Below are positions 25,445-32,884 of a DNA stretch of 32,884 bases, piece by piece. Numbering within the stretch: the stretch's first letter is position 1; every line of letters begins with the position of its first letter. The DNA lies in assembly GCA_024277575.1 (NCBI GenBank), contig JAJRUX010000096.1:1-32884 (forward strand). The letters are read 5' to 3'. The notes below the pieces were generated by a model that was not told the origin of the DNA, did no database searches, and saw only the letters and a list, made by a program, of their open reading frames with translations. The DNA is from Gammaproteobacteria bacterium (GTDB lineage Bacteria > Pseudomonadota > Gammaproteobacteria > Thiohalospirales > Thiohalospiraceae). The position numbers and the translations under genes were made by a program.

Positions 25445-27672
25445 CAGACCGTCTCCTGCCGGTAATCAATATGAATCTGTACCGTTTGATTAGGTACCTT
25501 GGAATCGATAGCAAAATGCAGCTGTTTTTCCTCGGAAACTGCAACTGTTTGGCGCCTGATTTCACCACTTTTATTGGTTACACTAATCACATAATCACCT
25601 GCCTGCGGCACCCGCCAGATCATTTTTCCCTTACCAAATCCCATTGTTTCAAAACTGAACGAACTTGGCCTGCGCTGCACTCCCCATACCCGCCAGTTTG
25701 AGCCGATCAGATAGGGAAAAGATGAGTCTGGCTCCCTGTCGCTGTCACCATAATCACGTAGAGCAACAACGGCATCAGACACTGTTTGATCAAGAGCCAC
25801 GTAAAGAGAACCCTGATAGTGATACTGACCCACCACACCATGCGAATCTCCAAAATCAACAGCGGAAAAAAGCGCGTGGTCAAAGCGCAATGTCTGCAGC
25901 GCCTGTCGATTATTGATACGCCACTGCCGTTCACCCGTCTGCTCTATCTGAGTGGTAAAAAAACCCTCAGCAATCGCTGCATAATGGCTGGTGGTAACCG
26001 GAATAATCGGCTGGCTACGCGCATAGTCCAGGTTCGCCCGTACTGCATTGAGACTGGAGAGTTTCTGCCCAGAGTACATGTGATAATAGACTCCCATTGG
26101 TTTGATCCGCACCGGAGTCTCCGTGTTATTGAGCGTTCGAGTCAGGTGCCTATAGCCAAAAAACTGCTCTGACCACTGGTCAGTGTATGTGTTTTCATTA
26201 CTATTGGAAGCATATATCTGTAACTGCCCCCCTGACATCTGGCCCAGAGGAGATACCCAGCCATACGATGGATACTTGCGATCCAGACGGGTATCTCCCC
26301 CATTGATATTACGAACGCCCAACTTCCGCGTAAGCTCTATTGCAGCAGGAAAAGGATTGGTATCACCAGACCACTGGTAAACCTGTACCTTTTTACCTTG
26401 TGGTAACAGGGAATTGACAAACCTGATTGCCCCTTCTATCTCCAGCTCCAAATCAAAGGGTTTAACCGCATAGGCGCGTGGTGTGACATAACCGGTTTTT
26501 TTGTAGTAGACGCTATCTGTCTTGCCGACCTTCCGCAAGGCACCCTTCCCTTGCCACGGTCTGCTATAGAATCTCAAGAAAGGCCGCTCCTTGTCAGGAT
26601 CACCGTCTGCAAAAAAGCCCCAGTCAAAAGGATGACTGTAGGTATGGCTGCCAGCCTCCACTTGCGGCAATGCCAAAATTTCTCGAGCAACCCGCAGACT
26701 TTTCCGGCTCCCATGCCATGCCGGATCAATATCACCGGCTATGGGAGCAACAGTGACCGGCAGCTCCGGATAAGCCTCGATGATCTCGTGCTCGACAATC
26801 TCCGAAGCGAGAATCCCTCTGTTCCTATAAGGATAAATCTCGGTAAGATTATTCCAGCCATCACCATCAATATGACTGAAGAAAATGCGCTTTCCGGCAA
26901 GCGTAGTGGTATCCGGTTTGGGCAGCTCATCTGTAGTCAGCGCCCGGCGGAAAAATTCAAACGGGTTGATATACCACTGAACGGTATCAGTGGATTCGTT
27001 ATGGAAATAGGCATATCCCGATGCAATCCATCCGCCTTTGCGGGTAATTACCACCAGGTCACTATCAGTGGCAGGATCGCCGGATTGACGCACTTTCAGA
27101 CCTGAGTAACCCTGTCCCTCGATTACACTCAACCGTTCGTAACCAGGCAACACGCCACCGACCCGGCGCTCGAAATCCACAAGTTCAGGATCCCTGAATA
27201 CGATTTTTGACTTGTAGGTAAGAGGTATCCAGTCATCCCCACTACGCAATCCCAGCTTCACCCAGAACTGATCAATCAGCTCCTCACGCGACAGCTGCTC
27301 CGAATCATCCTCACTGCCGAAACCACCGACCATGATCAACCGCTTGCCGCTATCCAGGATCTCTCCGGCCCACGCAATGAAATCGCCGGGATCCTCCATC
27401 TGCACGGCCTCCCAGACCAGAACACCTCTTACCTCCGGAATTGAAGCCGGTAGAGGCAATGGTTCATTGATATCGTGATAACGAACGACAAGCCCCAGAT
27501 GGTTAAGCGGCATCTCTGCCAACCGATGGATGGCAGAAAAGCGCGGCTCGGCAACACTCCTTCCGTCATACAGGGCCAAGATGGTGCGCGGAATAACCCG
27601 GGCACAAAGCGGCTGAACCTGAACAGCCAACAGCAAAAGCAGCCAGCAGGTAAAGAGGAGGCGTTTATTCAT
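25444..27672 (-). CDS. pelA: deacetylase part of split PelA
   Basis: 742 residues with a signal peptide (about 1-24). A first domain (about 27-250) precedes a polysaccharide deacetylase domain: FFSHIDGDGW (264-273) supplies the aspartates and GSHTYSHPF (His343, His347) the HxxxH metal ligands. A beta-rich C-terminal part follows (FGYRHLTRTLNN to the end). In P. aeruginosa, PelA is one protein with an N-terminal glycoside hydrolase and a C-terminal deacetylase acting on Pel in the periplasm; here the hydrolase is a separate upstream gene. The gene overlaps that upstream gene by 4 bp and the pelB TPR gene by 1 bp. Confidence 0.9.
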   Translation of the reverse strand: MNKRLLFTCWLLLLLAVQVQPLCARVIPRTILALYDGRSVAEPRFSAIHRLAEMPLNHLGLVVRYHDINEPLPLPASIPEVRGVLVWEAVQMEDPGDFIAWAGEILDSGKRLIMVGGFGSEDDSEQLSREELIDQFWVKLGLRSGDDWIPLTYKSKIVFRDPELVDFERRVGGVLPGYERLSVIEGQGYSGLKVRQSGDPATDSDLVVITRKGGWIASGYAYFHNESTDTVQWYINPFEFFRRALTTDELPKPDTTTLAGKRIFFSHIDGDGWNNLTEIYPYRNRGILASEIVEHEIIEAYPELPVTVAPIAGDIDPAWHGSRKSLRVAREILALPQVEAGSHTYSHPFDWGFFADGDPDKERPFLRFYSRPWQGKGALRKVGKTDSVYYKKTGYVTPRAYAVKPFDLELEIEGAIRFVNSLLPQGKKVQVYQWSGDTNPFPAAIELTRKLGVRNINGGDTRLDRKYPSYGWVSPLGQMSGGQLQIYASNSNENTYTDQWSEQFFGYRHLTRTLNNTETPVRIKPMGVYYHMYSGQKLSSLNAVRANLDYARSQPIIPVTTSHYAAIAEGFFTTQIEQTGERQWRINNRQALQTLRFDHALFSAVDFGDSHGVVGQYHYQGSLYVALDQTVSDAVVALRDYGDSDREPDSSFPYLIGSNWRVWGVQRRPSSFSFETMGFGKGKMIWRVPQAGDYVISVTNKSGEIRRQTVAVSEEKQLHFAIDSKVPNQTVQIHIDYRQETV

Positions 27673-28583
27673 ATGCGGGGCTCTGGAACAATACGATCCA
27701 ATGCGACTGTCGCCACGTACGGGACAAAACCGTTCGCCCGCTGCTCACGATAGATAGCGGCAATACCCGCGTGATCCTGCGGCTCCCAGTAGTCCAGGGT
27801 AAAGACCTTCAATGCCGGGTTATGTCGGACCGCCTCTTTCAAATAGGCCAGCTGCTGCTGATAGAGCTGTTTCGGAACGCGCTGGTAGGACTTGCTCTCG
27901 AAATCATAGTCGGCATACACCGATTCCCCCAACACGATATCGATGTCACCCGCGACCTGCGGCAAAATCTCATAGGCCCGATTCAGCATTATCTTGATAT
28001 GGGGGTAATGCTTGCGAATGGTGCGTACCAGACGGATAGCCGCATCAGTCATTCCCTGGTAACGTTGGGGATCTTGTCGCTCCAGATGCAGAGGGCTGTC
28101 CAGAGTATCAAGGAATACGCCATCGAATCCTTGATGTAACAGGGCAGGAATCAACTCATAAATAACCCGTTCAGTCCAGTTTCGATCGCGAATATCAATA
28201 CTGTGACTACCCGCCCAATTGGGATTCTCATCCAACAGGAGACCTTCTTTGCGCACCTCTCCAAAATAGTGGCGATGCTGCTCTGCCTCCCCCAAACTGA
28301 GATAACCCAGCAAAGTCTTTCCATGTTCAGACAAAGGAGCAAGCTCCGGGCGATAGTCGCTATCGAGAACCAGCAGCGCATAGGCGTTGAAATCCCTTGG
28401 CGAAGCCTTATCGGAGTAATACGCAAGCCACCGCTGGCCCTCTGCTGCACCCGCTTTCATCGCGAGGCCGTTTGGAAGTAGAGCAAAATACAAAGTAAAT
28501 AAAAGTAGACTACGCAGCATAGCTGGATAAACTTTTCCATGTAATTTAGTCTGGGACGGTCGGTGGCGCCATTTTTTTGTCAT
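27669..28583 (-). CDS. pelA: glycoside hydrolase part of split PelA
   Basis: About 304 residues from ATG 28583. A TIM-barrel hydrolase of the GH114/GH166 type, as in the N-terminal domain of PelA: RWLAYYSD, GYLSLGEAE, DGVFLDTLDS, MLNRAYEILP and VLGESVYADYDF. The Glu in GES lies at about the position I recall for the P. aeruginosa catalytic Glu218. It should cut Pel (1,4-GalNAc-rich) in the periplasm. Start choice is open: ATG 28589 and 28583 have GGAATT close by, whereas ATG 28520 would start directly at the signal peptide MLRSLLLFTLYFALLPNG. First gene of the ten-gene pel operon. Confidence 0.88.
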   Translation of the reverse strand: MTKKWRHRPSQTKLHGKVYPAMLRSLLLFTLYFALLPNGLAMKAGAAEGQRWLAYYSDKASPRDFNAYALLVLDSDYRPELAPLSEHGKTLLGYLSLGEAEQHRHYFGEVRKEGLLLDENPNWAGSHSIDIRDRNWTERVIYELIPALLHQGFDGVFLDTLDSPLHLERQDPQRYQGMTDAAIRLVRTIRKHYPHIKIMLNRAYEILPQVAGDIDIVLGESVYADYDFESKSYQRVPKQLYQQQLAYLKEAVRHNPALKVFTLDYWEPQDHAGIAAIYREQRANGFVPYVATVALDRIVPEPRI

Positions 28584-28612
28584 CGCCATAATTCCGACGC
28601 CGTATTTTTGTA

Positions 28613-28642
28613 ATTATATTGTTAACAAAGCAATTTTTACAA
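28613..28642 (-). promoter_or_regulatory. candidate pel operon promoter
   Basis: Minus strand TTGTAA (28642-28637), 18 bp, then a perfect TATAAT (28618-28613), about 25 bp before the first pelA ATGs. A -10 match in A+T-rich DNA can arise by chance; the position supports it. Confidence 0.4.
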
Positions 28643-28946
28643 TCGCGTTTGTGTTTTAATTACCACATCAAACTGGAATACAGATGTGCTGTTCAGCCTT
28701 TCTGGCACCTCTTCTCAACGCAATGGCCCAGAAACAGAGGTTCTCTGACAGTTTCCTTTATACACACCCTGTTTCTGAAAAGCGGGACTGATTACTCATC
28801 ACCCAAACATCCACGCACATGGATACCTGAAAAATCACAAAACGCCTTTAACTAACTGATCAATCTTTAAATAATATAATCGAGCAAGTTTTAACCAGAT
28901 GAACGCGACGCTTATGACTACAGCTGTTCAGCCAGTTCTTCCCCGT

Positions 28947-28981
28947 TTTTTCACATAGTTATCCACAGATTTTGTGAGTAA
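28947..28981. promoter_or_regulatory. cluster of DnaA-box matches
   Basis: TTTTTCACA (28947-28955) fits the relaxed box TTWTNCACA, TTATCCACA (28959-28967) is the perfect consensus, and the inverted TGTGAGTAA (28973-28981) matches with one change. TTATCCATT follows at about 28989. The last two clear boxes form an inverted pair. The region lies in the divergent gap between pel and priA, which otherwise holds no gene; A+T-rich tracts flank it at 28868-28880 and 29060-29080. Confidence 0.5.
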
Positions 28982-29086
28982 CTATATTTATCCATTAAGC
29001 GACAAGAAGTTAGTCCCGGGTGTAAATTCCTGCTATCAACTTCAGAATATAAGCACCACATATATATTGTTAATTTTACCTCAACC

Positions 29087-29102
29087 GTCGCAATTTAGCG
29101 AC
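29087..29102 (+). promoter_or_regulatory. small palindrome upstream of priA
   Basis: GTCGC-AATTTA-GCGAC, a perfect 5-bp inverted repeat 60 bp before the priA start. Could be an operator or a leader hairpin; no regulator is identified. Confidence 0.25.
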
Positions 29103-29161
29103 ATCTAATTTTCATCAGGTTGCTTCATTCCACACCGGGCAGGCAGTACACTGACGGCAGC

Positions 29162-31378
29162 ATGTCGAAACCCTCTATTTTGCGTATAGCCATTCCCTCT
29201 CCACTTCGGCGCAGCTTCGACTATCTGCCTCCGGAACAGGACGGGGCTGCGCCGCAATCAGGAGTCAGAATAAAGGTTCCATTTGGGAAACGTACCGTTA
29301 TCGGCATCTTGCTGGAGTTTGTCACGGAGAGTACCATTCCTGTACGGCGCCTGAAGCGGGTTATTGAGATACTGGATGAAGAACCTGTTCTACCTCCGGA
29401 TCTGCTGACCCTGCTCAACTGGGGAAGCCGTTACTATCATCACCCTGTGGGAGAAGTGCTCATGGGGGCGCTGCCGCTACTGCTGCGTGAAGGCAAGCCG
29501 GCCCTTCTCCCCGGTAACCATATTTGGCAGCTCACCGAAGCCGGCAAGACAGTTACAACAAATGAGCTATCCAGGGCACCCCGCCAGAGAGTGCTGCTTT
29601 CAATGCTGAAAGAACATACGGGTGGACTGCACACCCGGCAGCTCAATCAGCACCAGCAAAACTGGCAGCCGGTAATGAAAAAACTGAAGGAAAAAGGGTG
29701 GGTTCAGTGTATTGAATCCTCTTTTCTGCCTGCCCGTGCAGAATCCCTTTCATCAACAGCGGAACACCGCCCGATACTTAACCAGGCTCAGCAGGCAGCC
29801 GTGGACAGCGTGCTGGAGTCGGCAGGACGATTCTCCGTGTTACTGCTGGACGGTGTAACGGGAAGCGGAAAAACCGAAGTTTATCTCCAGATTATCGAGC
29901 AGGTCATCAGCTCGGGCAAGCAGGCAATGGTGCTGGTTCCAGAGATCGCACTTACCCCGCAGCTACTGGATCGTTTCCTGCAGCGTTTTCCCCGGCCCGT
30001 TGCCCTGTTGCACTCATCCCTCTCCAGCCGGGAGCGGCTGGCGGCCTGGCTGGGCAGCCGCAGTGGCGAGGCAGCCATTATCATCGGCACACGCTCCGCC
30101 CTGTTCACTCCGGTAAAAAACCTGGGCATTATCATAGTCGATGAAGAGCATGATACCTCCTTCAAGCAGCAGGAGGGATTCCGTTACTCGGCTCGCGACA
30201 TGGCCATTATCCGCGCCCGGAATGCCAATGTTCCCATCGTATTGGGCAGTGCCACCCCCTCCCTGGAAAGTCTGTACAACGCGCAACAAAAACGATATTT
30301 GCATCTCTCCCTGCCGGAGCGCGCAGGCGGAGCGCAACCACCAACATTCCGGCTGCTGGATCTGCGCCGTCAGCCACTGCAAGAGGGGTTGTCACCCGAA
30401 CTGCTCGGCATCATGGAGCAACATCTGCAGACCGATGGACAGATCCTGCTGTTTCTCAACCGGCGCGGTTTCGCCCCTACCCTGCTGTGTCATGAGTGCG
30501 GCTGGGTGGGGCGGTGCCGGCGTTGCGACACCCATCTCACCTTCCATCAGCGGGAGCGCCGCCTGCGCTGTCACCACTGCGGCGCGGAGCGGCCCGTGGA
30601 TCCCCGTTGCCCCGATTGTGGCAGTATCGATCTCCGCGCCCTGGGAGCAGGAACGGAACGGATAGAGCAGGCCCTGCAGCAGCACTTCCCCGGCATCGGC
30701 GTTGCCCGGCTGGACCGTGACAGCACCCGCCGCAAGGGGAGTATGCAAAACGTGCTGAACGAGGTTCAGCAGGGTCATAAACGCATTCTCATCGGAACCC
30801 AGATGCTGGCCAAGGGGCACCATTTCCCCAATGTGACACTGGTGGGAATTCTGGATACCGACCAGGGGCTGTTCAGCGCCGACTTCCGCGCCAGTGAACG
30901 GATGAGCCAGCTCATCACGCAGGTAGCCGGGCGCGCGGGACGGGCGGAAAAACCCGGTCTGGTGGTTATCCAGACCAACCACCCGGAACACCCCCTGCTG
31001 CAGCAACTGATTACTCACGGCTATCAGCAGTTCGCCAACACAGCTCTCAAAGAGCGGCAGGAGGCCGAACTGCCGCCCTGCTGCTCCATTGCCCTGCTCA
31101 GGGCAGAGGCCACCGCGGCGGAAAAATCGCTGGACTTTCTGCGCCAGGCGCTGCAAACAGCCGCACCGTTCAACTCCGGCGAAGTCTTTCTGCTGGGTCC
31201 CGTACCCGCCCCGATGGAAAAACGGGCCGGACGTTACCGGGCGCAACTGCTGCTGCAATCCGCCAGCCGCGCCGCCCTGCACCGGCTGCTCGACCAGTGG
31301 ATGCCACAACTGGAAACCCTGAAAAGCGGCCGCAAGGTACGCTGGTCGCTGGACGTGGATCCCGTTGATCTGTTTTAA
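29162..31378 (+). CDS. priA: primosomal helicase PriA
   Basis: 3'-to-5' DNA helicase that restarts stalled replication forks by loading PriB/DnaT/DnaB. 738 residues from ATG 29162 (E. coli about 732). An N-terminal 3'-end-binding domain (RIAIPSPLRRSFDYLPP) is followed by Walker A GVTGSGKTE, DEEH box (VDEEHD), SATPSLES, the zinc-binding cysteine pairs CHECGWVGRCRRC and CHHCG...CPDCGS inserted in the helicase core, and the QVAGRAGR motif VI. A frame extension to 29120 adds 14 codons unlike the family. argS follows 75 bp downstream on the same strand, a common pairing in related bacteria. Confidence 0.96.
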   Translation: MSKPSILRIAIPSPLRRSFDYLPPEQDGAAPQSGVRIKVPFGKRTVIGILLEFVTESTIPVRRLKRVIEILDEEPVLPPDLLTLLNWGSRYYHHPVGEVLMGALPLLLREGKPALLPGNHIWQLTEAGKTVTTNELSRAPRQRVLLSMLKEHTGGLHTRQLNQHQQNWQPVMKKLKEKGWVQCIESSFLPARAESLSSTAEHRPILNQAQQAAVDSVLESAGRFSVLLLDGVTGSGKTEVYLQIIEQVISSGKQAMVLVPEIALTPQLLDRFLQRFPRPVALLHSSLSSRERLAAWLGSRSGEAAIIIGTRSALFTPVKNLGIIIVDEEHDTSFKQQEGFRYSARDMAIIRARNANVPIVLGSATPSLESLYNAQQKRYLHLSLPERAGGAQPPTFRLLDLRRQPLQEGLSPELLGIMEQHLQTDGQILLFLNRRGFAPTLLCHECGWVGRCRRCDTHLTFHQRERRLRCHHCGAERPVDPRCPDCGSIDLRALGAGTERIEQALQQHFPGIGVARLDRDSTRRKGSMQNVLNEVQQGHKRILIGTQMLAKGHHFPNVTLVGILDTDQGLFSADFRASERMSQLITQVAGRAGRAEKPGLVVIQTNHPEHPLLQQLITHGYQQFANTALKERQEAELPPCCSIALLRAEATAAEKSLDFLRQALQTAAPFNSGEVFLLGPVPAPMEKRAGRYRAQLLLQSASRAALHRLLDQWMPQLETLKSGRKVRWSLDVDPVDLF

Positions 31379-31453
31379 TCCGGCCCGGTTCGATTGAGTT
31401 GTTTTCTTCGACCGTGGATAATGATCGTTTCAGCCAACAAAACCTCATGACAG

Positions 31454-32884
31454 ATGAAACATCACCTGCAACAACTGATCAGCTCGGCAGTAACAACCCT
31501 GCAGCAGGAGAACCTGCTGCCAGCAAAGATCCGGTTTACCGTTCAAATCGAAAACAGCCGTGACGCCAGCCACGGCGATTTTGCCTGCAATATCGCATTG
31601 ATGCTGGCAAAGGCCGCCCGCCGCAAGCCGCGGGAGCTGGCGGAGGATCTGGTCAGGGTTCTACCGGCATCCGGGCTGGTTGAGAAGGTGGAGATTGCCG
31701 GCCCCGGCTTTATCAACTTTTTCATGACCGCAGCCGCTTTCCAGAACGTTGTGCAGGACATCATGGCAGCCGGAGAGGCTTGGGGACACTCCACCATCGG
31801 CAACGACAAACGGGTACAGGTGGAGTTCGTCTCCGCCAATCCCACCGGCCCGCTGCATGTGGGGCACGGGCGTGGAGCCGCATACGGAGCCGCTGTTGCC
31901 GATCTACTGGCGGCGGCGGGTTTCCGGGTACACCGCGAATACTACGTCAACGATGCCGGACGGCAGATGAACATCCTCGCCACCAGCGTCTGGCTGCGCT
32001 ATCTGGAGCGGTGCGGGGAACAGTTCACCTTCCCTGAAAACGGCTATAAAGGCGACTATATCTACGCCATCGCCGAACAACTCAAGCAGAAATACGGGAA
32101 CAGTTTTTGCCGCAGCGCCGCAGCCCTGTTTGACAATATCCCGGCCGATGAACCTGACGGCGGTGACAAAGAGCAGCATATCGACGCCCTCATCGCACGC
32201 AGCCAGGAGTTGCTGGGTGACTATTATGAACATGTGTTCCAGACCGCATTGACCCACATCGTGGATGACATCCGCGAGGATCTGGAGCAGTTCGGGGTGG
32301 TATACGAAGAGTGGTTTTCCGAACGCTCCCTGACCACATCCGGAACCGTTGAAAAAGTGATCAGCCGCCTTGAAAAATCCGGCCACCTCTACGAAAAAGA
32401 GGGTGCGCTCTGGTTCCGATCCTCGGAATTTGGCGATGAGAAGGATCGGGTGGTAGTAAGGGAGAACGGTCAACCCACCTATTTCGCCTCGGATATCGCC
32501 TACCACGCGGACAAAATGGAGCGCGGCTTCGACAGGGTGATCGACATCTGGGGAGCCGACCATCACGGATATGTTCCCCGCATCCGGGCAGCCCTGAGTG
32601 CACTGGGATACGACAGTGACCGGCTGGACGTGCTGCTGGTGCAGTTTGCCAACCTGTACCGCAACGGTGAACGGGTGCAGATGTCCACCCGATCCGGTTC
32701 GTTTGTTACCCTGCGCGAGCTGCGTGAAGAGGTGGGCAACGATGCGGCCCGCTTCTTCTATGTAATGCGCAAATGCGAACAGCACATGGATTTTGATCTG
32801 GAACTGGCCAAGTCACAAAGCAACGACAACCCGGTCTACTATGTGCAATATGCCCATGCCCGTGTCTGCAGCGTCATGCGCCAG
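31454..32884 (+). CDS. argS: arginyl-tRNA synthetase (3' end cut by window edge)
   Basis: Class I aminoacyl-tRNA synthetase charging tRNA-Arg. 477 codons are present with no stop; the usual length is near 577, so about 100 C-terminal codons (most of the anticodon-binding domain) lie outside. Visible are the N-terminal tRNA-recognition domain ([17 protein letters not shown]), [14 protein letters not shown] with HVGH as HIGH motif (135-138), [12 protein letters not shown], and QMSTRSG, the usual degenerate KMSKS of ArgRS. A nearby ATG at 31447 is in another frame and gives no family match. The ribosome site is weak. Confidence 0.96.
   Translation, partial: MKHHLQQLISSAVTTLQQENLLPAKIRFTVQIENSRDASHGDFACNIALMLAKAARRKPRELAEDLVRVLPASGLVEKVEIAGPGFINFFMTAAAFQNVVQDIMAAGEAWGHSTIGNDKRVQVEFVSANPTGPLHVGHGRGAAYGAAVADLLAAAGFRVHREYYVNDAGRQMNILATSVWLRYLERCGEQFTFPENGYKGDYIYAIAEQLKQKYGNSFCRSAAALFDNIPADEPDGGDKEQHIDALIARSQELLGDYYEHVFQTALTHIVDDIREDLEQFGVVYEEWFSERSLTTSGTVEKVISRLEKSGHLYEKEGALWFRSSEFGDEKDRVVVRENGQPTYFASDIAYHADKMERGFDRVIDIWGADHHGYVPRIRAALSALGYDSDRLDVLLVQFANLYRNGERVQMSTRSGSFVTLRELREEVGNDAARFFYVMRKCEQHMDFDLELAKSQSNDNPVYYVQYAHARVCSVMRQ

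Noticed and set aside
28619-28855. A 78-codon plus-strand frame in the pel/priA gap
   Set aside because: Starts inside the candidate pel promoter, has no ribosome site and no recognisable similarity; treated as non-coding.
28590-29161. Possible c-di-GMP riboswitch before pel or a CRISPR-like array
   Set aside because: No aptamer-like conserved core or regularly spaced repeats were found; only the DnaA-box matches, a small palindrome and a candidate promoter.
30392-31309. A 305-codon antisense frame within priA, and a similar 293-codon one at 31904-32785 within argS
   Set aside because: Shadows of highly conserved genes; low-complexity translations without family features.

Overview
The window looks like chromosome from a gammaproteobacterium. 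The evidence is the B12-dependent MetH, the rpiA/ilvA divergent pair, LpxL-type lipid A acyltransferases, the priA-argS pair, and several proteins whose key residues fall at the same positions as in E. coli (RpiA, PotD-like). A free-living or symbiotic sulfur-oxidiser-like member (Chromatiales and relatives) is my guess, not something the sequence proves. Most of the window is core housekeeping. The accessory parts are about 2.3-7.6 kb and the exopolysaccharide locus at 14.7-28.6 kb.

Layout. 1-2257: ilvA (minus, cut by the left edge) diverges from rpiA. 2275-3891: a terminator-like hairpin, a 161-bp imperfect palindrome (MITE-like), and a lone Tat-exported PotD-fold binding protein in more A+T-rich DNA. 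3932-5889: a two-gene envelope operon, a BON-OmpA protein followed by a membrane-anchored coiled-coil/helix-hairpin-helix protein, with a terminator. 6028-6474: possibly a decayed DUF1294-like gene. 6501-7603: lemA and a tethered cytochrome c5. 7804-8145: tRNA-Pro, -Arg and -His on the minus strand with a clear sigma70 promoter. 8226-11906: metH. 11950-13799: two convergent, end-overlapping lipid A acyltransferase genes. 13796-14680: a fructosamine-kinase-family gene.

14749-28583 is a complete Pel polysaccharide operon on the minus strand, in canonical order A-B-C-D-E-F-G but with ten genes instead of seven. PelA is split into a glycoside hydrolase and a deacetylase, each with its own export signal. 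PelB is split into an inner-membrane-anchored TPR protein and a separate outer-membrane barrel with its own signal peptide. PelC is present as two tandem lipoproteins. Most junctions are 1- or 4-bp overlaps. PelD keeps an RxxD c-di-GMP I-site beside a degenerate GGDEF motif, so synthesis is probably controlled by c-di-GMP; PelF polymerises; PelD/E/G form the inner-membrane machine; the two PelCs and PelB carry polymer across the envelope; the two PelA parts deacetylate and trim it.

28590-29161 is a divergent regulatory region between pel and priA with a cluster of DnaA-box matches. priA (29162-31378) is followed by argS, which runs off the right edge. The most interesting signals are the split/duplicated Pel architecture, the BON-OmpA/HhH pair, the DnaA-box cluster, and the PotD-like protein that lacks polyamine-contact acids.
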